Positions 50,229 through 59,612 are shown, counted from the first letter of the stretch. The stretch: DNA of 64,000 bases from VAZQ01 sp034669045 (GCA_034669045.1 JAXDOD010000143.1:1-64000); one strand, 5' to 3'. The notes: generated from the sequence alone by a model not told the origin. Program-made: numbers and translations.

Positions 50229-52217
50229 TCAGGCATCCGCCGGGCGCATGCCGAGCGCGCGGATGCGCTCGCGCGTCGCCTCCTGCCGCAGCGCCGCCAG
50301 GAAGGCCTGCACGGCGGGACGCTCGCGGCGGCTCTCGACCAGGAGGAAATCGTAGTCCTCCGGCGCGATCGGGAGAAAGCCCAGGCCATAGAGCCGCGCC
50401 ACCGACGAGATCGCGATCCCCCAGTCGGCGCGGCCCTGCGCCACCGCGGCGGCGACCGCGTTGTGCGAGCGCGGCTGGTTCGAATAGCCCGACGGCCGCG
50501 CGCCGGCCAGCAGGCGGTCGATCAGCACGCGGGTGCCGGCGCCGGCGTTGCGGCCGACCATCAGGCATTCGGGATCGGCGAGCGCGGCCTGGATCGCGTC
50601 CGCGGCGGTGCGGCCTTCGAAGCGCGCGTCGCCGGGCCGGTGCACGAACCCCTGCATGCGCTGCCAGCCTTTCACCAGCGTGATGCCGGGACGCAGCAGA
50701 TGCACATTGTAGGCGCTGCCCGCCGGGTCGAGCAGATGCACCGGCGCGAGATCGCATTCGCCACGTTCGGCCGACGCCACCCCGCCCAGGCTGCCGACCG
50801 CGATGCTGCGCGCCGACAGCCCCCGCTCCGCGAGCGCGCCGATGACGACATCGAGCGCGACGCAATGGCTGCCCATGACGACGAGGTCGGGCATCTGCAC
50901 GCTTTCGCCGATCAGCGTGACGCGCGCCCGCGTGCCGGCGTCGAGCCCGGAGGCGAGCGCGTCGACGGCGACGAAACCGTCGGCCTGCGAGAAGCTCGTC
51001 ACCGAGCCGGAGCCTTTGGCGGTCGGGAACGCCACCGGTCCGCGCGGCCCCTGTGCGAGCGCCACCAGCACGAATTCCTTGCGGCCGAACTCGGAGGCGA
51101 TGCGCACCGGCACCTCGGCCTCGATGGTGCGCGCAGCTTCGGGCGGCAGGCCGGCGCGGGCGCGGATCACCGGCGCGACGAAGGCATGGAAGGTGAAGAT
51201 CGCCGAGGTCGGGAAGCCGGGCAGCACCGCGAGCGGCTTGCCGTCGATCACGGCGAGGCAGAGCGGCTTGCCGGGCTTGAGCGCGACGCCGTGCACGACG
51301 ATGCCGGGCGAGCCCAGCCGCGACACCACGCGGTGCGAGAGATCGCCGGCGCCCTTGGAGGTGCCGCCGGAGAGCAGCACGATGTCGCAGCTCGCGAGCG
51401 CGCCGCGCATGGCGCGCTGGAGCGCGACCTCGTCGTCCGGGAACGCGCCGAAGGCCACCGGCTCGCCGCCCGCCTCGGTGACCGCGGCCGCGATGATGGC
51501 GCCGTTGCTGTCGTAGACTGCGGCCGGCCGCAACGGCTCGCCCGGCCTCGTCAGTTCGTCGCCGGTCGAGAGCACCGCCACCTTCGGCCGGCGCACCACG
51601 TCGACTTCGGCGATGCCGCAGGCCGCGAGCATCCCGATCTCGCGCGAGCCGATGCGGGTGCCGCGGCGCAGCAGCACCTCGCCGCGCGCGATGTCGGAGC
51701 CCGCATAGGAGATGAACTGGCCGGGCGCGACGGCGCGGCGGACGTCGATCGCGGGCTCGACCGCGGCTTCGACCAGATCGGTCTGCTCGATCATCACCAC
51801 GGCATCGGCGCCGCGCGGCACGACCCCGCCGGTCGCGATGGTGGTGGCGGAGCCGGCCGCGACGTCGAGCGCGGGCGCGTGCCCGCACACGATCACCTCG
51901 CCATTGAGGCGAAGGCGCCGCGGCGCGGTGTCGCTCGCGCCGGAGGTGTCGACCGCGCGCACCGCGAAGCCGTCGACATTGGCGCGGTCGAACGGCGGCA
52001 CGTCGATCGGCGCCGTCACGTCGTGCGCGAGCACGCGCGCGAGCGCCGCCGCCAGCGGGACCGCTTCGGCGGCGAGCGGCGCAAGATCGAGATGACGCGC
52101 AAAGCGCGCGCGCGCCTCCTCGTCCGACACCACCTCGAGGAATTGTTCCTGGCGCGCGGCCCGGCGAATGGCGTCGAGCAGATCCGAGGTGCGGAGCCTG
52201 TCGAAACGCTCGTTCAT
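50229..52217 (-). CDS. MoeA fused to a PBP-like ligand-binding domain
   Basis: A 662-residue fusion. Residues 1-430 are MoeA-like: IDVPPFDRANVDGFAVRAVD, TGGVVPRGADAVVMIEQTDL, VAVLSTGDELTRPGEPLRPA, DIVLLSGGTSKGAGDLSHRV and LAVLPGFPTSAIFTFHAFVA. Residues 460-662 are a PF12727 PBP-like domain: VVMGSHCVALDVVIGALAER, GYSNQPRSHNAVAAAVAQGR and ADWGIAISSVARLYGLGFLP, related to the domain in the regulator at 24-25 kb. The fusion probably links metal insertion to sensing of the oxyanion or cofactor. It overlaps the downstream-numbered MoeA-like gene by 4 nt. Confidence 0.88.
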   Translation of the reverse strand: MNERFDRLRTSDLLDAIRRAARQEQFLEVVSDEEARARFARHLDLAPLAAEAVPLAAALARVLAHDVTAPIDVPPFDRANVDGFAVRAVDTSGASDTAPRRLRLNGEVIVCGHAPALDVAAGSATTIATGGVVPRGADAVVMIEQTDLVEAAVEPAIDVRRAVAPGQFISYAGSDIARGEVLLRRGTRIGSREIGMLAACGIAEVDVVRRPKVAVLSTGDELTRPGEPLRPAAVYDSNGAIIAAAVTEAGGEPVAFGAFPDDEVALQRAMRGALASCDIVLLSGGTSKGAGDLSHRVVSRLGSPGIVVHGVALKPGKPLCLAVIDGKPLAVLPGFPTSAIFTFHAFVAPVIRARAGLPPEAARTIEAEVPVRIASEFGRKEFVLVALAQGPRGPVAFPTAKGSGSVTSFSQADGFVAVDALASGLDAGTRARVTLIGESVQMPDLVVMGSHCVALDVVIGALAERGLSARSIAVGSLGGVASAERGECDLAPVHLLDPAGSAYNVHLLRPGITLVKGWQRMQGFVHRPGDARFEGRTAADAIQAALADPECLMVGRNAGAGTRVLIDRLLAGARPSGYSNQPRSHNAVAAAVAQGRADWGIAISSVARLYGLGFLPIAPEDYDFLLVESRRERPAVQAFLAALRQEATRERIRALGMRPADA

Positions 52218-53332
52218 GGCCAGCGTCTTACCACGACCTCGGCGCCGGCCGGAAAACCTTCGCTCTCGGCGGGCACCAGGATCCATCCGTCGGCCTGCGC
52301 CATGGCCTGCAGCGGCCAATAGCCTGAGGCTATGGGCTCGCCCCGGCCGGCGCGCAGGCGCACCGGCACCACCTCCGCCAGGCCCGGCGGCGAAGCGACC
52401 TTGCGCGCGAGCGGCCCGCTGATCGTCGGCTCGCTATCGACGCAGGCCGACAGCCTTGCGAGCAGGCGGCGGCCGAGCACCAGCCATGCCGCCAAGGCGG
52501 CGTCGAGGCGGCCCGGAACGAGCAGCACCGGCCGCGCACCCACGAAGCCGAAGGCCGTGGTCTCGCCCGGCACCAGCGCCACCCCGTGCACCTCGACGCG
52601 GCCGATGCCGGCCAGCGTGCGCACGCTCGCGTCGTTGCGGCCGCTGCCGGTGCCGCCGACGGCGATGACCGCATCGGCACCTTCGCCGGTGAGCGCGGTG
52701 GCGAGGTCGCCGCTATCGACTTGCACGTCGCAGCCTGCGGCCGTGGCCGCGCGGGCGAGCAGTTGGACCGCGGAGTCGAGCACAAGATCGCGATCCGGCC
52801 GCGCTTTCACCAGCCGGATGCGCGGCTCGCGCAGCCTCACGCGATCGATGCCGGCGGCGGCGAGGACGGCGAGATCGACGGCGCTTAGCCGCTCGCCGGC
52901 GCGGTGCAGAACCGCGCCCGCTTCGAGATCGGCGTTGATCGGCAGCACGCCCTCGCCGGGAGCGACCGGCGCGACCGCCGCGAAGCGCCCGTCGCGCTCG
53001 ACCACGCTATCGAGCGGCGCCACCGCGTCGGCGCCGGGCGGCATAACGTCGCCGACGTCAACGCGCGGCGGTCGCGCGGCGAACGGCGCCGGCGCATAGG
53101 AGCCGCCGTCGGCGGTGTCCTCGGCGCGCACCGCATAGCCGTCGCCAAGCGCGCGCGCTTGGGCCGGGACACCGGCGGGCGCGACGACGTCCTCCGCGAG
53201 CACGCGCAGGAGTGCGGCCGCAAGACCGACCTCGCGCGCCGCGACCGGCTTGACCAGCGCCTCGATGCGCGCGACCACGTCGGCAAGCGGCGTGAGGCAT
53301 AGGATGCGCTGATTTTCGGGTTCACCGGCCAT
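52214..53332 (-). CDS. Divergent MoeA-like protein
   Basis: A 372-residue protein with MoeA domain order but eroded motifs: LAAALLRVLAEDVVAPAGVP, ALGDGYAVRAEDTADGG, VMPPGADAVAPLDSVVE and ADAVIAVGGTGSGRNDASVR in place of TSGGVSxGxxD. It is the first gene of a two-gene operon with the MoeA-PBP fusion. Such short partners occur together in related genomes and may form a heteromer. Confidence 0.8.
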   Translation of the reverse strand: MAGEPENQRILCLTPLADVVARIEALVKPVAAREVGLAAALLRVLAEDVVAPAGVPAQARALGDGYAVRAEDTADGGSYAPAPFAARPPRVDVGDVMPPGADAVAPLDSVVERDGRFAAVAPVAPGEGVLPINADLEAGAVLHRAGERLSAVDLAVLAAAGIDRVRLREPRIRLVKARPDRDLVLDSAVQLLARAATAAGCDVQVDSGDLATALTGEGADAVIAVGGTGSGRNDASVRTLAGIGRVEVHGVALVPGETTAFGFVGARPVLLVPGRLDAALAAWLVLGRRLLARLSACVDSEPTISGPLARKVASPPGLAEVVPVRLRAGRGEPIASGYWPLQAMAQADGWILVPAESEGFPAGAEVVVRRWP

Positions 53333-53385
53333 CGCGGGACACTATATTGTCGCGCCCGCGGTGATACCAACAGCCGGCGTGTCAG

Positions 53386-53610
53386 ATGGCCGAAAAGACC
53401 ATGAACCTCCGGGGCCTCAAGTGCCCGCTGCCGGCGTTGCGCACGCGCAAGGCGCTCGCCGGCATGGCCAAGGGCGACATCCTCGTCATCGAGTGCACGG
53501 ACCCGCTCACCGCAGTCGATATCCCGGCCCTGCTCAACCAGACCGGCGACACGCTGGAGACGAGCGCGCGCGCCGGCAAGGTCATCAGCTTCCGCATCCG
53601 CAAGCGCTGA
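53386..53610 (+). CDS. TusA-family sulfur carrier
   Basis: A 74-residue protein MAEKTMNLRGLKCPLPALRT. The CPxP motif (Cys13 in KCPLPALRTRKAL) holds the persulfide. IECTDPLTAVDIPALLNQTG completes the two-layer fold. TusA-type carriers supply sulfur for tRNA thiolation and, with FdhD, for molybdoenzyme maturation; the adjacent moe genes favour the latter. Confidence 0.9.
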   Translation: MAEKTMNLRGLKCPLPALRTRKALAGMAKGDILVIECTDPLTAVDIPALLNQTGDTLETSARAGKVISFRIRKR

Positions 53611-53695
53611 CGCGGCGCGATCGGGGACTCATACCTCTTGCTCCTGTATGCTTGCAGCGTTCTTGAAGCCGTGACGGCTTCAATCGCGAGGCAGC

Positions 53696-54538
53696 GTGGT
53701 GAGCGAACGAGACATCAAGCGCGTGGGCGTGGTCGGGCTGGGCAAGATGGGGCTGCCGATCGGCCGCCTGCTGCGCGAGCGCGGCTTCAGCGTGAGCGGC
53801 TATGACGTGTCGCTTCCCGCCATCAAGGCGGCGGCGGCGGCCGGCATCCAGCCGGTCAATTCGCCGAAGGCGGTGGCGGCGGCGAGCGACCTCGTGATCG
53901 TCGTGGTCGGCTTCGACCAGGAGGTGGAAGCGGTGCTGTTCGGCGACAAGGGACTGCTCGCCGGCGCGGATGACGGCACCATCATCGCCATCGCCTCGAC
54001 GGTCGCGCCGCACACCATGAAGAAGATCGCCGTCCGCCTGGCGGCGCGGCCGGCGATCGTCCTCCTCGATATCCCGCTCTGCCGCGGCGAAGGCGCCGCG
54101 CAGGAGGGCAAGCTCCTGATCATGGGCGGCGGCGACAAGGACGCCTTCGACGCCTGCCGCGGCGCCTTCGCGGCCTTCGCCGACGCGGTCCATCACCTGG
54201 GGCCGGCCGGCGCCGGGCAGGTCGGCAAGCTGGTCAACAACCTCATCCTGTGGGCGTGCATCTCGGCCAACGAGGAAGGCTTCAAGCTCGGAGGAAAGCT
54301 CGGCGTCGGCCGCGAGGCGCTGCGCACCGCCTTGCTCGATTCGAGCGCGGCCAACTGGTCGCTGGCGATGCGTCCGGAGGAGAGGCCGATGCCCTGGGCC
54401 GAGAAGGACATGACCATCGTGCTCAAGGAGGCGGACGCCGCGCGCATCAGCGTGCCGCTGTGCGGCGTGGTCAAGGAGGTGATCAAGACCGTCAAGCTGG
54501 AGCGCAACTGGCCGACGCCGAAGTCGCCGGAGGATTGA
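53696..54538 (+). CDS. NAD-binding beta-hydroxyacid dehydrogenase family protein
   Basis: A 280-residue dehydrogenase with a Rossmann fold VGVVGLGKMGLPIGRLLRER (GxGxMGxP), substrate-binding DIPLCRGEGAAQEGKLLIMG and the catalytic-helix block GAGQVGKLVNNLILWACISA (Lys in GKLVNN). It resembles 3-hydroxyisobutyrate/tartronate semialdehyde reductases. Two GTG codons (53696, 53699) could start it. It opens the rightward catabolic cluster. Confidence 0.86.
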   Translation: MVSERDIKRVGVVGLGKMGLPIGRLLRERGFSVSGYDVSLPAIKAAAAAGIQPVNSPKAVAAASDLVIVVVGFDQEVEAVLFGDKGLLAGADDGTIIAIASTVAPHTMKKIAVRLAARPAIVLLDIPLCRGEGAAQEGKLLIMGGGDKDAFDACRGAFAAFADAVHHLGPAGAGQVGKLVNNLILWACISANEEGFKLGGKLGVGREALRTALLDSSAANWSLAMRPEERPMPWAEKDMTIVLKEADAARISVPLCGVVKEVIKTVKLERNWPTPKSPED

Positions 54539-54579
54539 CGCTGCATAGTCTCAACCGGCAGGAACACTCTCGATCGAGC

Positions 54580-55572
54580 ATGAAACGAACGGCAAAGAAC
54601 CAGATGTGCCACTCTTCGATAGTCATCGTTGCGCTCATCGCCGCGCTCCCGATCGCGACGCCTTGTGTCGCGCAAACCTACCCCGACCGCCCGATCACGC
54701 TCGTGGTCCCCTACCCGGCCGGTGGCGGCAACGACGTGCTGGCGCGCCTGGTCGGCGAGAAGATGGCGAAGTCGCTCGGGCAATCGATCGTGGTGGAGAA
54801 CCGCGGCGGCGCCGGCGGCACCATCGCGACCCGGCAGGTCGCCAAGAGCCCGCCCGACGGCTACACGCTGCTGATCGCGACCAGCTCGCTCGCGATCAAC
54901 CCGTCGCTCTATCCCAACGTCGGCTACGATCCGCGCAAGGACTTTTCGCCGATCGGGCTGATCGCCTCGAGCCAGAATGTGGTGCTGCTGCACCCCTCGG
55001 TGCCGGCGCGCTCGATCGCGGAGCTGGTCGCGCTCGCCAAGGCGCAGCCCGGCAAGCTCGACTTCGCCTCCACCGGCAGCGGCTCGAGCGTGCATCTCTC
55101 GGCCGAGCTGTTCGCCAGCATGGCCGGGATCAAGCTCAACCACGTGCCCTATCGCGGCAGCAGCCCCGCGCTCACCGATCTCCTCGGCGGCCACGTCGGC
55201 ATCATGTTCGGCACCCTGCCGCCGGCGGTCGGGCTGGTGCGCGAGGGCAAGCTGCGCGCGCTCGCGGTCACCGGCGCCAAGCGCTCGGCGGTCTTTCCCG
55301 ATCTGCCGACCGTGGCGGAGGCGGGCCTGCCCGGCTACGAGGCGGTGCTGCATTACGGGCTGGTCGCGGCGGCCGGCACGCCGCGGCCGATCGTCGAGCG
55401 GCTCAACGCGGCGCTGCGCGAGGCGCTCGCCGACGAGGCGCTGCGCCAGCGGCTGGCGACCGAAGGCGCCGAGGCGCTGGCCTCGACGCCGGAGGACTAC
55501 GCCGCCGACATCGACCAGGAGGAGATCAAGTGGTCGAAGATCGTGCGCGAGTCGGGCGCCCGGGGCGAGTGA
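54580..55572 (+). CDS. Tripartite tricarboxylate transporter (Bug) binding protein 1
   Basis: A 330-residue periplasmic protein with a signal peptide (IVIVALIAALPIATPCVAQ). The Bug/TctC fold is shown by YPDRPITLVVPYPAGGGNDV, VENRGGAGGTIATRQVAKSP, GKLDFASTGSGSSVHLSAEL and LRALAVTGAKRSAVFPDLPT. These proteins bind carboxylates and deliver them to TctAB permeases, none of which is encoded here. ATG 54580 gives a normal signal length. Confidence 0.92.
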   Translation: MKRTAKNQMCHSSIVIVALIAALPIATPCVAQTYPDRPITLVVPYPAGGGNDVLARLVGEKMAKSLGQSIVVENRGGAGGTIATRQVAKSPPDGYTLLIATSSLAINPSLYPNVGYDPRKDFSPIGLIASSQNVVLLHPSVPARSIAELVALAKAQPGKLDFASTGSGSSVHLSAELFASMAGIKLNHVPYRGSSPALTDLLGGHVGIMFGTLPPAVGLVREGKLRALAVTGAKRSAVFPDLPTVAEAGLPGYEAVLHYGLVAAAGTPRPIVERLNAALREALADEALRQRLATEGAEALASTPEDYAADIDQEEIKWSKIVRESGARGE

Positions 55573-55617
55573 CGCCGGCGGCTCCGGCAACATCGGAGCG
55601 CCCGCGATACGAGTCGA

Positions 55618-56697
55618 TCACTTGTTCGCGCTCTTGAGGTACTGGGCGACGAAGGCGCGCGTCTGCGGATCGAGCACGATCGCCTGGCGCACCTGCTTGC
55701 CGGTCTCGGGTCCGGCCGAATATTCCGGCACGAAGCCGATGGTCTTCATGGCGTCGTCGGCGAACGCCTTGTCGCCATTGAGCCGCAGCACCGCCGCGCG
55801 CATGGCATCGAGCGCCGCCGGCGGCACGCCCGGCGGCAGCACGAGCAGCCGCTGCATCGCCGAGTTGATGGCGAGGCTGCCCAGATAGGCGTTCCATAAC
55901 TGGCCCGATGGCGGCGTGCCCTTGATCCGGCGGTAGAGCTCCTGGAACGGCAGGATGTCGAGGCCCTCGATCTGCTTGGGCACGCTCAGCGTCTCGCCGT
56001 TCCAGTTCGGGTCGTAGTAGGTCGGCACCACGACGCCGTTCTTCACCAGGCTGGGCTCGACCACGCTGCGATAGCCGGGCGGCGATTCCGCGAAGAAGTT
56101 GATCTCGTTCTGCTGCAGCGCCATGCGCGCGGTGTTGTTGCTGCGATAGCCGGTGACGTGGCGGAACGGCACGCCCAGCATGTCGAGCGAGAGCCGGATC
56201 AGCAGGTCCTTGGAGTTGTCGGCCGCGAGCCCGCCGGAGACGAGGCCCTTCGCCTTCGCGATGTCGGCCGCGGCCTTCATGCCGGGCGGCACGTCGCTGC
56301 GCACGTAATAGACCGTCGTGCCGGGCTGGTAGGCGATGAACTCGTAGCTGCGCAGATCGACGCGGTGTTTCTCGGGGTCCATCGCATAGACCCAGGCGGC
56401 GCCCGTGAGATAGCCCATGACGGTGCCGTCCTTGGCCGCGACGTCGCCGAGCCAGGTGGTGCCGGTGAGGCCGCCGGCGCCGTCGATGTTCTGCACCACC
56501 AGGTTCGGCTGGCCCTCGATGTGCCTGGCGATATGCCGCGAGAACAGGCGGCCCTCGATGTCGGTCGGCCCGCCGGCGGCATAGTTGACCATGATGGTCA
56601 GCCGCCGGCCCTTGTAGAAGGGATCGTCCGCGCTCGCCCCCGAGCAGGCGACAAGGGTGGCGCAGATCGCCGAGACGATAATTCGCAGCGGGAACAT
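55618..56697 (-). CDS. Tripartite tricarboxylate-type binding protein 2, leftward
   Basis: A 359-residue secreted protein from ATG 56697 with a lipoprotein-like signal (LRIIVSAICATLVACSGASA; Cys could be lipidated). It has PFYKGRRLTIMVNYAAGGPT, QNIDGAGGLTGTTWLGDVAA and LPPGVPPAALDAMRAAVLRL, a divergent member of the family. It is the only leftward gene of this cluster and is divergent from the isochorismatase-fold gene, 114 nt apart. Confidence 0.85.
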   Translation of the reverse strand: MFPLRIIVSAICATLVACSGASADDPFYKGRRLTIMVNYAAGGPTDIEGRLFSRHIARHIEGQPNLVVQNIDGAGGLTGTTWLGDVAAKDGTVMGYLTGAAWVYAMDPEKHRVDLRSYEFIAYQPGTTVYYVRSDVPPGMKAAADIAKAKGLVSGGLAADNSKDLLIRLSLDMLGVPFRHVTGYRSNNTARMALQQNEINFFAESPPGYRSVVEPSLVKNGVVVPTYYDPNWNGETLSVPKQIEGLDILPFQELYRRIKGTPPSGQLWNAYLGSLAINSAMQRLLVLPPGVPPAALDAMRAAVLRLNGDKAFADDAMKTIGFVPEYSAGPETGKQVRQAIVLDPQTRAFVAQYLKSANK

Positions 56698-56810
56698 CAC
56701 ATCCTCCCCTGGCTCCGTTGAAAATTTATTTGCTATGATACACAGGCTTGCGGCAGACGGACAGGACATCGCGCGGCGTTTGGATCGAGACTGGAGTTGA
56801 ATGCACCGGC

Positions 56811-57455
56811 ATGGCGAAGATTTCGCGTCTGAAGACGACGCTGGACAAGAGCAGCACCGGCCTGATCCTGTTCGACGCGCTGCACGGCTATGTGCATCCG
56901 AGCGATCCGAACAAGGCCGCCTTCCTGCAAGAGCACGATATCCTGGCGAACCTGCAGCGCCTGCTGGCGGGCGCGCGGCGGGCCGGGCTCACGACCTTCT
57001 ATCCGTCGGGCTCGCATGCGCCCGACGGCTCCGACGTGGTCGAGCGGCTGACCGACACGGACATGGACCTCAAGCCCATTCCGGCCAGCGGCAAGCCGAT
57101 CCTGCCGCACATCCGCAAGGACTCCCGGGATGCCGAGGTCGCCGCCGAGCTCGCGCCGGCGCCCGGCGACGTATTGGTGCCGAAGAACCGCTGGAGCTCG
57201 TTCTTCGAGACCAATCTCGAGCTGCAACTGCAGGTGCGCGGCATCGACACCATCGTGATCGCGGGCGGCTCGACCGACGTGGGCATCGCCGCGACCGTCT
57301 TTGCCGCGCGCGACATGGATCTGGGCATCGTGGTGGTGCGCGATGCCTGCTATTCCATGCGCGGCAACAACAACGAATTCTTCATGGAGCGGGTCTTTCC
57401 GCGCATGGCACGGGTGATGACGGTCGATGAAGCGGTGACGCTGATGGCTGTTTGA
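56811..57455 (+). CDS. Isochorismatase-fold hydrolase, catalytic Cys replaced
   Basis: A 214-residue cysteine-hydrolase-fold protein with LILFDALHGYVHPSD (catalytic Asp), VPKNRWSSFFETNLELQL (Lys) and GSTDVGIAATVFAARDMD. At the nucleophile position most relatives have Cys (TxxCV); here it is Gly (TDVGI), as in EntB-type isochorismatases, which work without a Cys. It probably hydrolyses a vinyl ether or related substrate rather than an amide. ATG 56811 is preferred over 56748, where the upstream residues look non-coding. Confidence 0.82.
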   Translation: MAKISRLKTTLDKSSTGLILFDALHGYVHPSDPNKAAFLQEHDILANLQRLLAGARRAGLTTFYPSGSHAPDGSDVVERLTDTDMDLKPIPASGKPILPHIRKDSRDAEVAAELAPAPGDVLVPKNRWSSFFETNLELQLQVRGIDTIVIAGGSTDVGIAATVFAARDMDLGIVVVRDACYSMRGNNNEFFMERVFPRMARVMTVDEAVTLMAV

Positions 57456-57528
57456 CGATGAACGCCGGTCCGCAGCGCGCACCGCAGCTCATCGCACGAG
57501 AGAAGCACAACCAACGGAGAAAAAAAAC

Positions 57529-58350
57529 ATGACGATCGCCGCCCGCCATATCGACATCACCACCAAGGACATCACCTGCGCCAACGGCATGCCGGCGTTC
57601 CTGGCCTATCCGTCGCAGGGCGGGCCGTTCCCGACCGTGCTCCTGATGCACGAGCGCTACGGCCTGGTGAAGCACACCCGCGACCAGGCCATGCGCTGCG
57701 CCCATGACGGCTATGCGGTGCTGGCGCCGAACTACTTCTTCAGGCATCCCGACCCGAAGCTGCTCAACGCCGGGGACAGCCGCTATGACCTCACCGACCC
57801 CGAGTCGGTCGAGCTGACGAAAGCGGCGGTTACAGCCTTGAAAGACGTCCCGGTGGCCGACCTCGGCAAGCTCGCGGTCTGCGGCTATTGCCAGACCGGG
57901 CGGCACCCGCTGGTGTACGCGGCCGAGGTGCCGATCAGCGCCGCCGTGGTGTGGTACGGCGCCGCCTCCCGGCGCGAATGGGATGTCACCCCGCTGCAGC
58001 CCAAGCCGCTCGACGACGTCATCGCGGCGCTGCCCTGCCCGGTGTTCGGCGCCTTCGGCGAGACCGATCACATCATTGCGCTCGACGACGTGCGGCGTTT
58101 TCGCGACAGCCTCGAAAAGCACAAGAAGACCTACGACATCCATGTCTACAAGGACGCGCCGCACGGCTGGCTCAACGACACCATGCCGGGCCGCTACCGC
58201 AAGCCGCAGGCCGACGCCGGCTGGGCGGCGCAGCAGAAGTTCCTGTCGGAGGTGTTCAGCCCCGGCTACGACGCGACCACGATCCGCTGGCGCTTCGAAT
58301 GCGACAGCAGCCCGGACTATGATTTCTCCAAGAACGTGAGAATGGAGTAG
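57529..58350 (+). CDS. Dienelactone hydrolase family protein
   Basis: A 273-residue alpha/beta hydrolase. The nucleophile elbow AVCGYCQTGRHPLV has Cys as in dienelactone hydrolases; GAFGETDHIIALDDV carries the Asp and DAPHGWLNDTMPGRY the His. A purine-rich GGAG plus A run precedes ATG 57529. It likely opens a lactone or small ester in the pathway encoded by this cluster. Confidence 0.9.
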   Translation: MTIAARHIDITTKDITCANGMPAFLAYPSQGGPFPTVLLMHERYGLVKHTRDQAMRCAHDGYAVLAPNYFFRHPDPKLLNAGDSRYDLTDPESVELTKAAVTALKDVPVADLGKLAVCGYCQTGRHPLVYAAEVPISAAVVWYGAASRREWDVTPLQPKPLDDVIAALPCPVFGAFGETDHIIALDDVRRFRDSLEKHKKTYDIHVYKDAPHGWLNDTMPGRYRKPQADAGWAAQQKFLSEVFSPGYDATTIRWRFECDSSPDYDFSKNVRME

Positions 58351-58355
58351 GCGCG

Positions 58356-59459
58356 ATGCTCGGGCCGAACTCGCGCTCCCTGCACACGCATCGGCGACGT
58401 TGCGAACACTCGTGCCGCAACGTTCCCTTCCCCCAGCGCCTACTCGCGATCGCGGCTTTTGCCGTGCTTGTTCTCGACATCTTCCCCGCCCGCGCCGACG
58501 CCGTCGCCGACTTCTACAAAGGCAAGAGCGTCGCGCTGACCGTGAGCTCGAGCGCGGGCGGCGGCTACGACACGCTGGCGCGCACCGTGGCGCGGTTTCT
58601 CGGCCGCCATGTGCCGGGCCAGCCCGCCATCATCGTCAAGAACATGGCCGGCGCCGGCGGCATCGTGGCCACGAACTTCCTCTACAACAATGCCGAGAAG
58701 GACGGCAGCCACATCGGCCTGTTGCAGAACAACACGCCGTTCGAGCCGCTGCTCGGCACCAAGGAGGCGCGCTACGAGCCGACGAAATTCAACTGGCTCG
58801 GCTCGCCCAGCGTCGAGACCGGCATCTTCGTGGTGTGGAACGCGGCGCCGATCAATTCGCTCGCTGACGCCAGGCAGCGCGAGACCACGGTCGGCGCCGC
58901 CGGCGTCAACTCGACCCCGGCTTTCTACGCGCGGCTGCTCAACGAGGTCTTCGGCACCAAGCTCAAGGTCATCGTCGGCTATCCCGGACAGACCGAGGCG
59001 TTCTTCGCCATGGAGCGCGGCGAGATCGACGGCTATTCGAGCGTGTTCTACTCGACCTTGCAGGCGACCAAGCCGGACTGGCTGCCGCAGAAGCGGATCA
59101 AGGCGATCGTCTATTACGGGCCGGAGAAGCGCGCCGAGCTCGCCGGCGTGCCCTACGCGCCCGAGATCGTCAGCGGCGACGACAACAAGATCCTGCTCGA
59201 CGCCGCCTTCGCGCCGCTCGCGCTCGGCCGGCCGCTGGTGATGCCGCCGGGCGTGCCGGACGACCGGCTCGCCGCCATGCGCAAGGCGCTGTCCGACACC
59301 TTCGCCGACCACGACTTCATCGCCGAGAGCGAGCGGCTCGGCCTCGGCGCCACCGTGCCGCGCGACGGCGAGCAGATCCAGGACGTGATCCGGCGCGCCT
59401 ATGCCACGCCGCCGCGGGTGCTGGAGCGCCTGAAGCAGTTGAATACGGTGGCGCGGTGA
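58356..59459 (+). CDS. Tripartite tricarboxylate-type binding protein 3
   Basis: A 367-residue secreted protein with an Arg-rich N-terminus and a hydrophobic stretch LLAIAAFAVLVLDIFPARAD. It has VADFYKGKSVALTVSSSAGG, VKNMAGAGGIVATNFLYNNA, GYPGQTEAFFAMERGEIDGY and MPPGVPDDRLAAMRKAL. It is closely related to protein 4 at 60441-61469, sharing the ADFYKGK start and TKEARY block, so the two look like a duplication around the SDR gene. Confidence 0.88.
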   Translation: MLGPNSRSLHTHRRRCEHSCRNVPFPQRLLAIAAFAVLVLDIFPARADAVADFYKGKSVALTVSSSAGGGYDTLARTVARFLGRHVPGQPAIIVKNMAGAGGIVATNFLYNNAEKDGSHIGLLQNNTPFEPLLGTKEARYEPTKFNWLGSPSVETGIFVVWNAAPINSLADARQRETTVGAAGVNSTPAFYARLLNEVFGTKLKVIVGYPGQTEAFFAMERGEIDGYSSVFYSTLQATKPDWLPQKRIKAIVYYGPEKRAELAGVPYAPEIVSGDDNKILLDAAFAPLALGRPLVMPPGVPDDRLAAMRKALSDTFADHDFIAESERLGLGATVPRDGEQIQDVIRRAYATPPRVLERLKQLNTVAR

Positions 59460-59479
59460 TCATCGATCGCGCCGCGGGT

Positions 59480-59612
59480 GCTTGCCCTCTCGCCCTCGAG
59501 GGAGCGGGAAGGGTAAGCTTCGAAAGAGTCTTGCGGCAGACCCCTCACCCGCCCCGCGCAAGTGCTCGCTCGGCACCCTCTCCCGCCAGGCGAGAGGATA
59601 ACCGAGTTCGCG
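59480..59612. repeat. Mosaic palindromic intergenic repeat
   Basis: Includes GCCCTCTCGCCCTCGAGGGAG, CCCCTCACCCGCC and CACCCTCTCCCGCCAGGCGA, followed by GAGG. These are the same vocabulary as the repeats at 29.2 and 35.2 kb. It fills the gap between the binding protein and the SDR gene. Confidence 0.55.
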
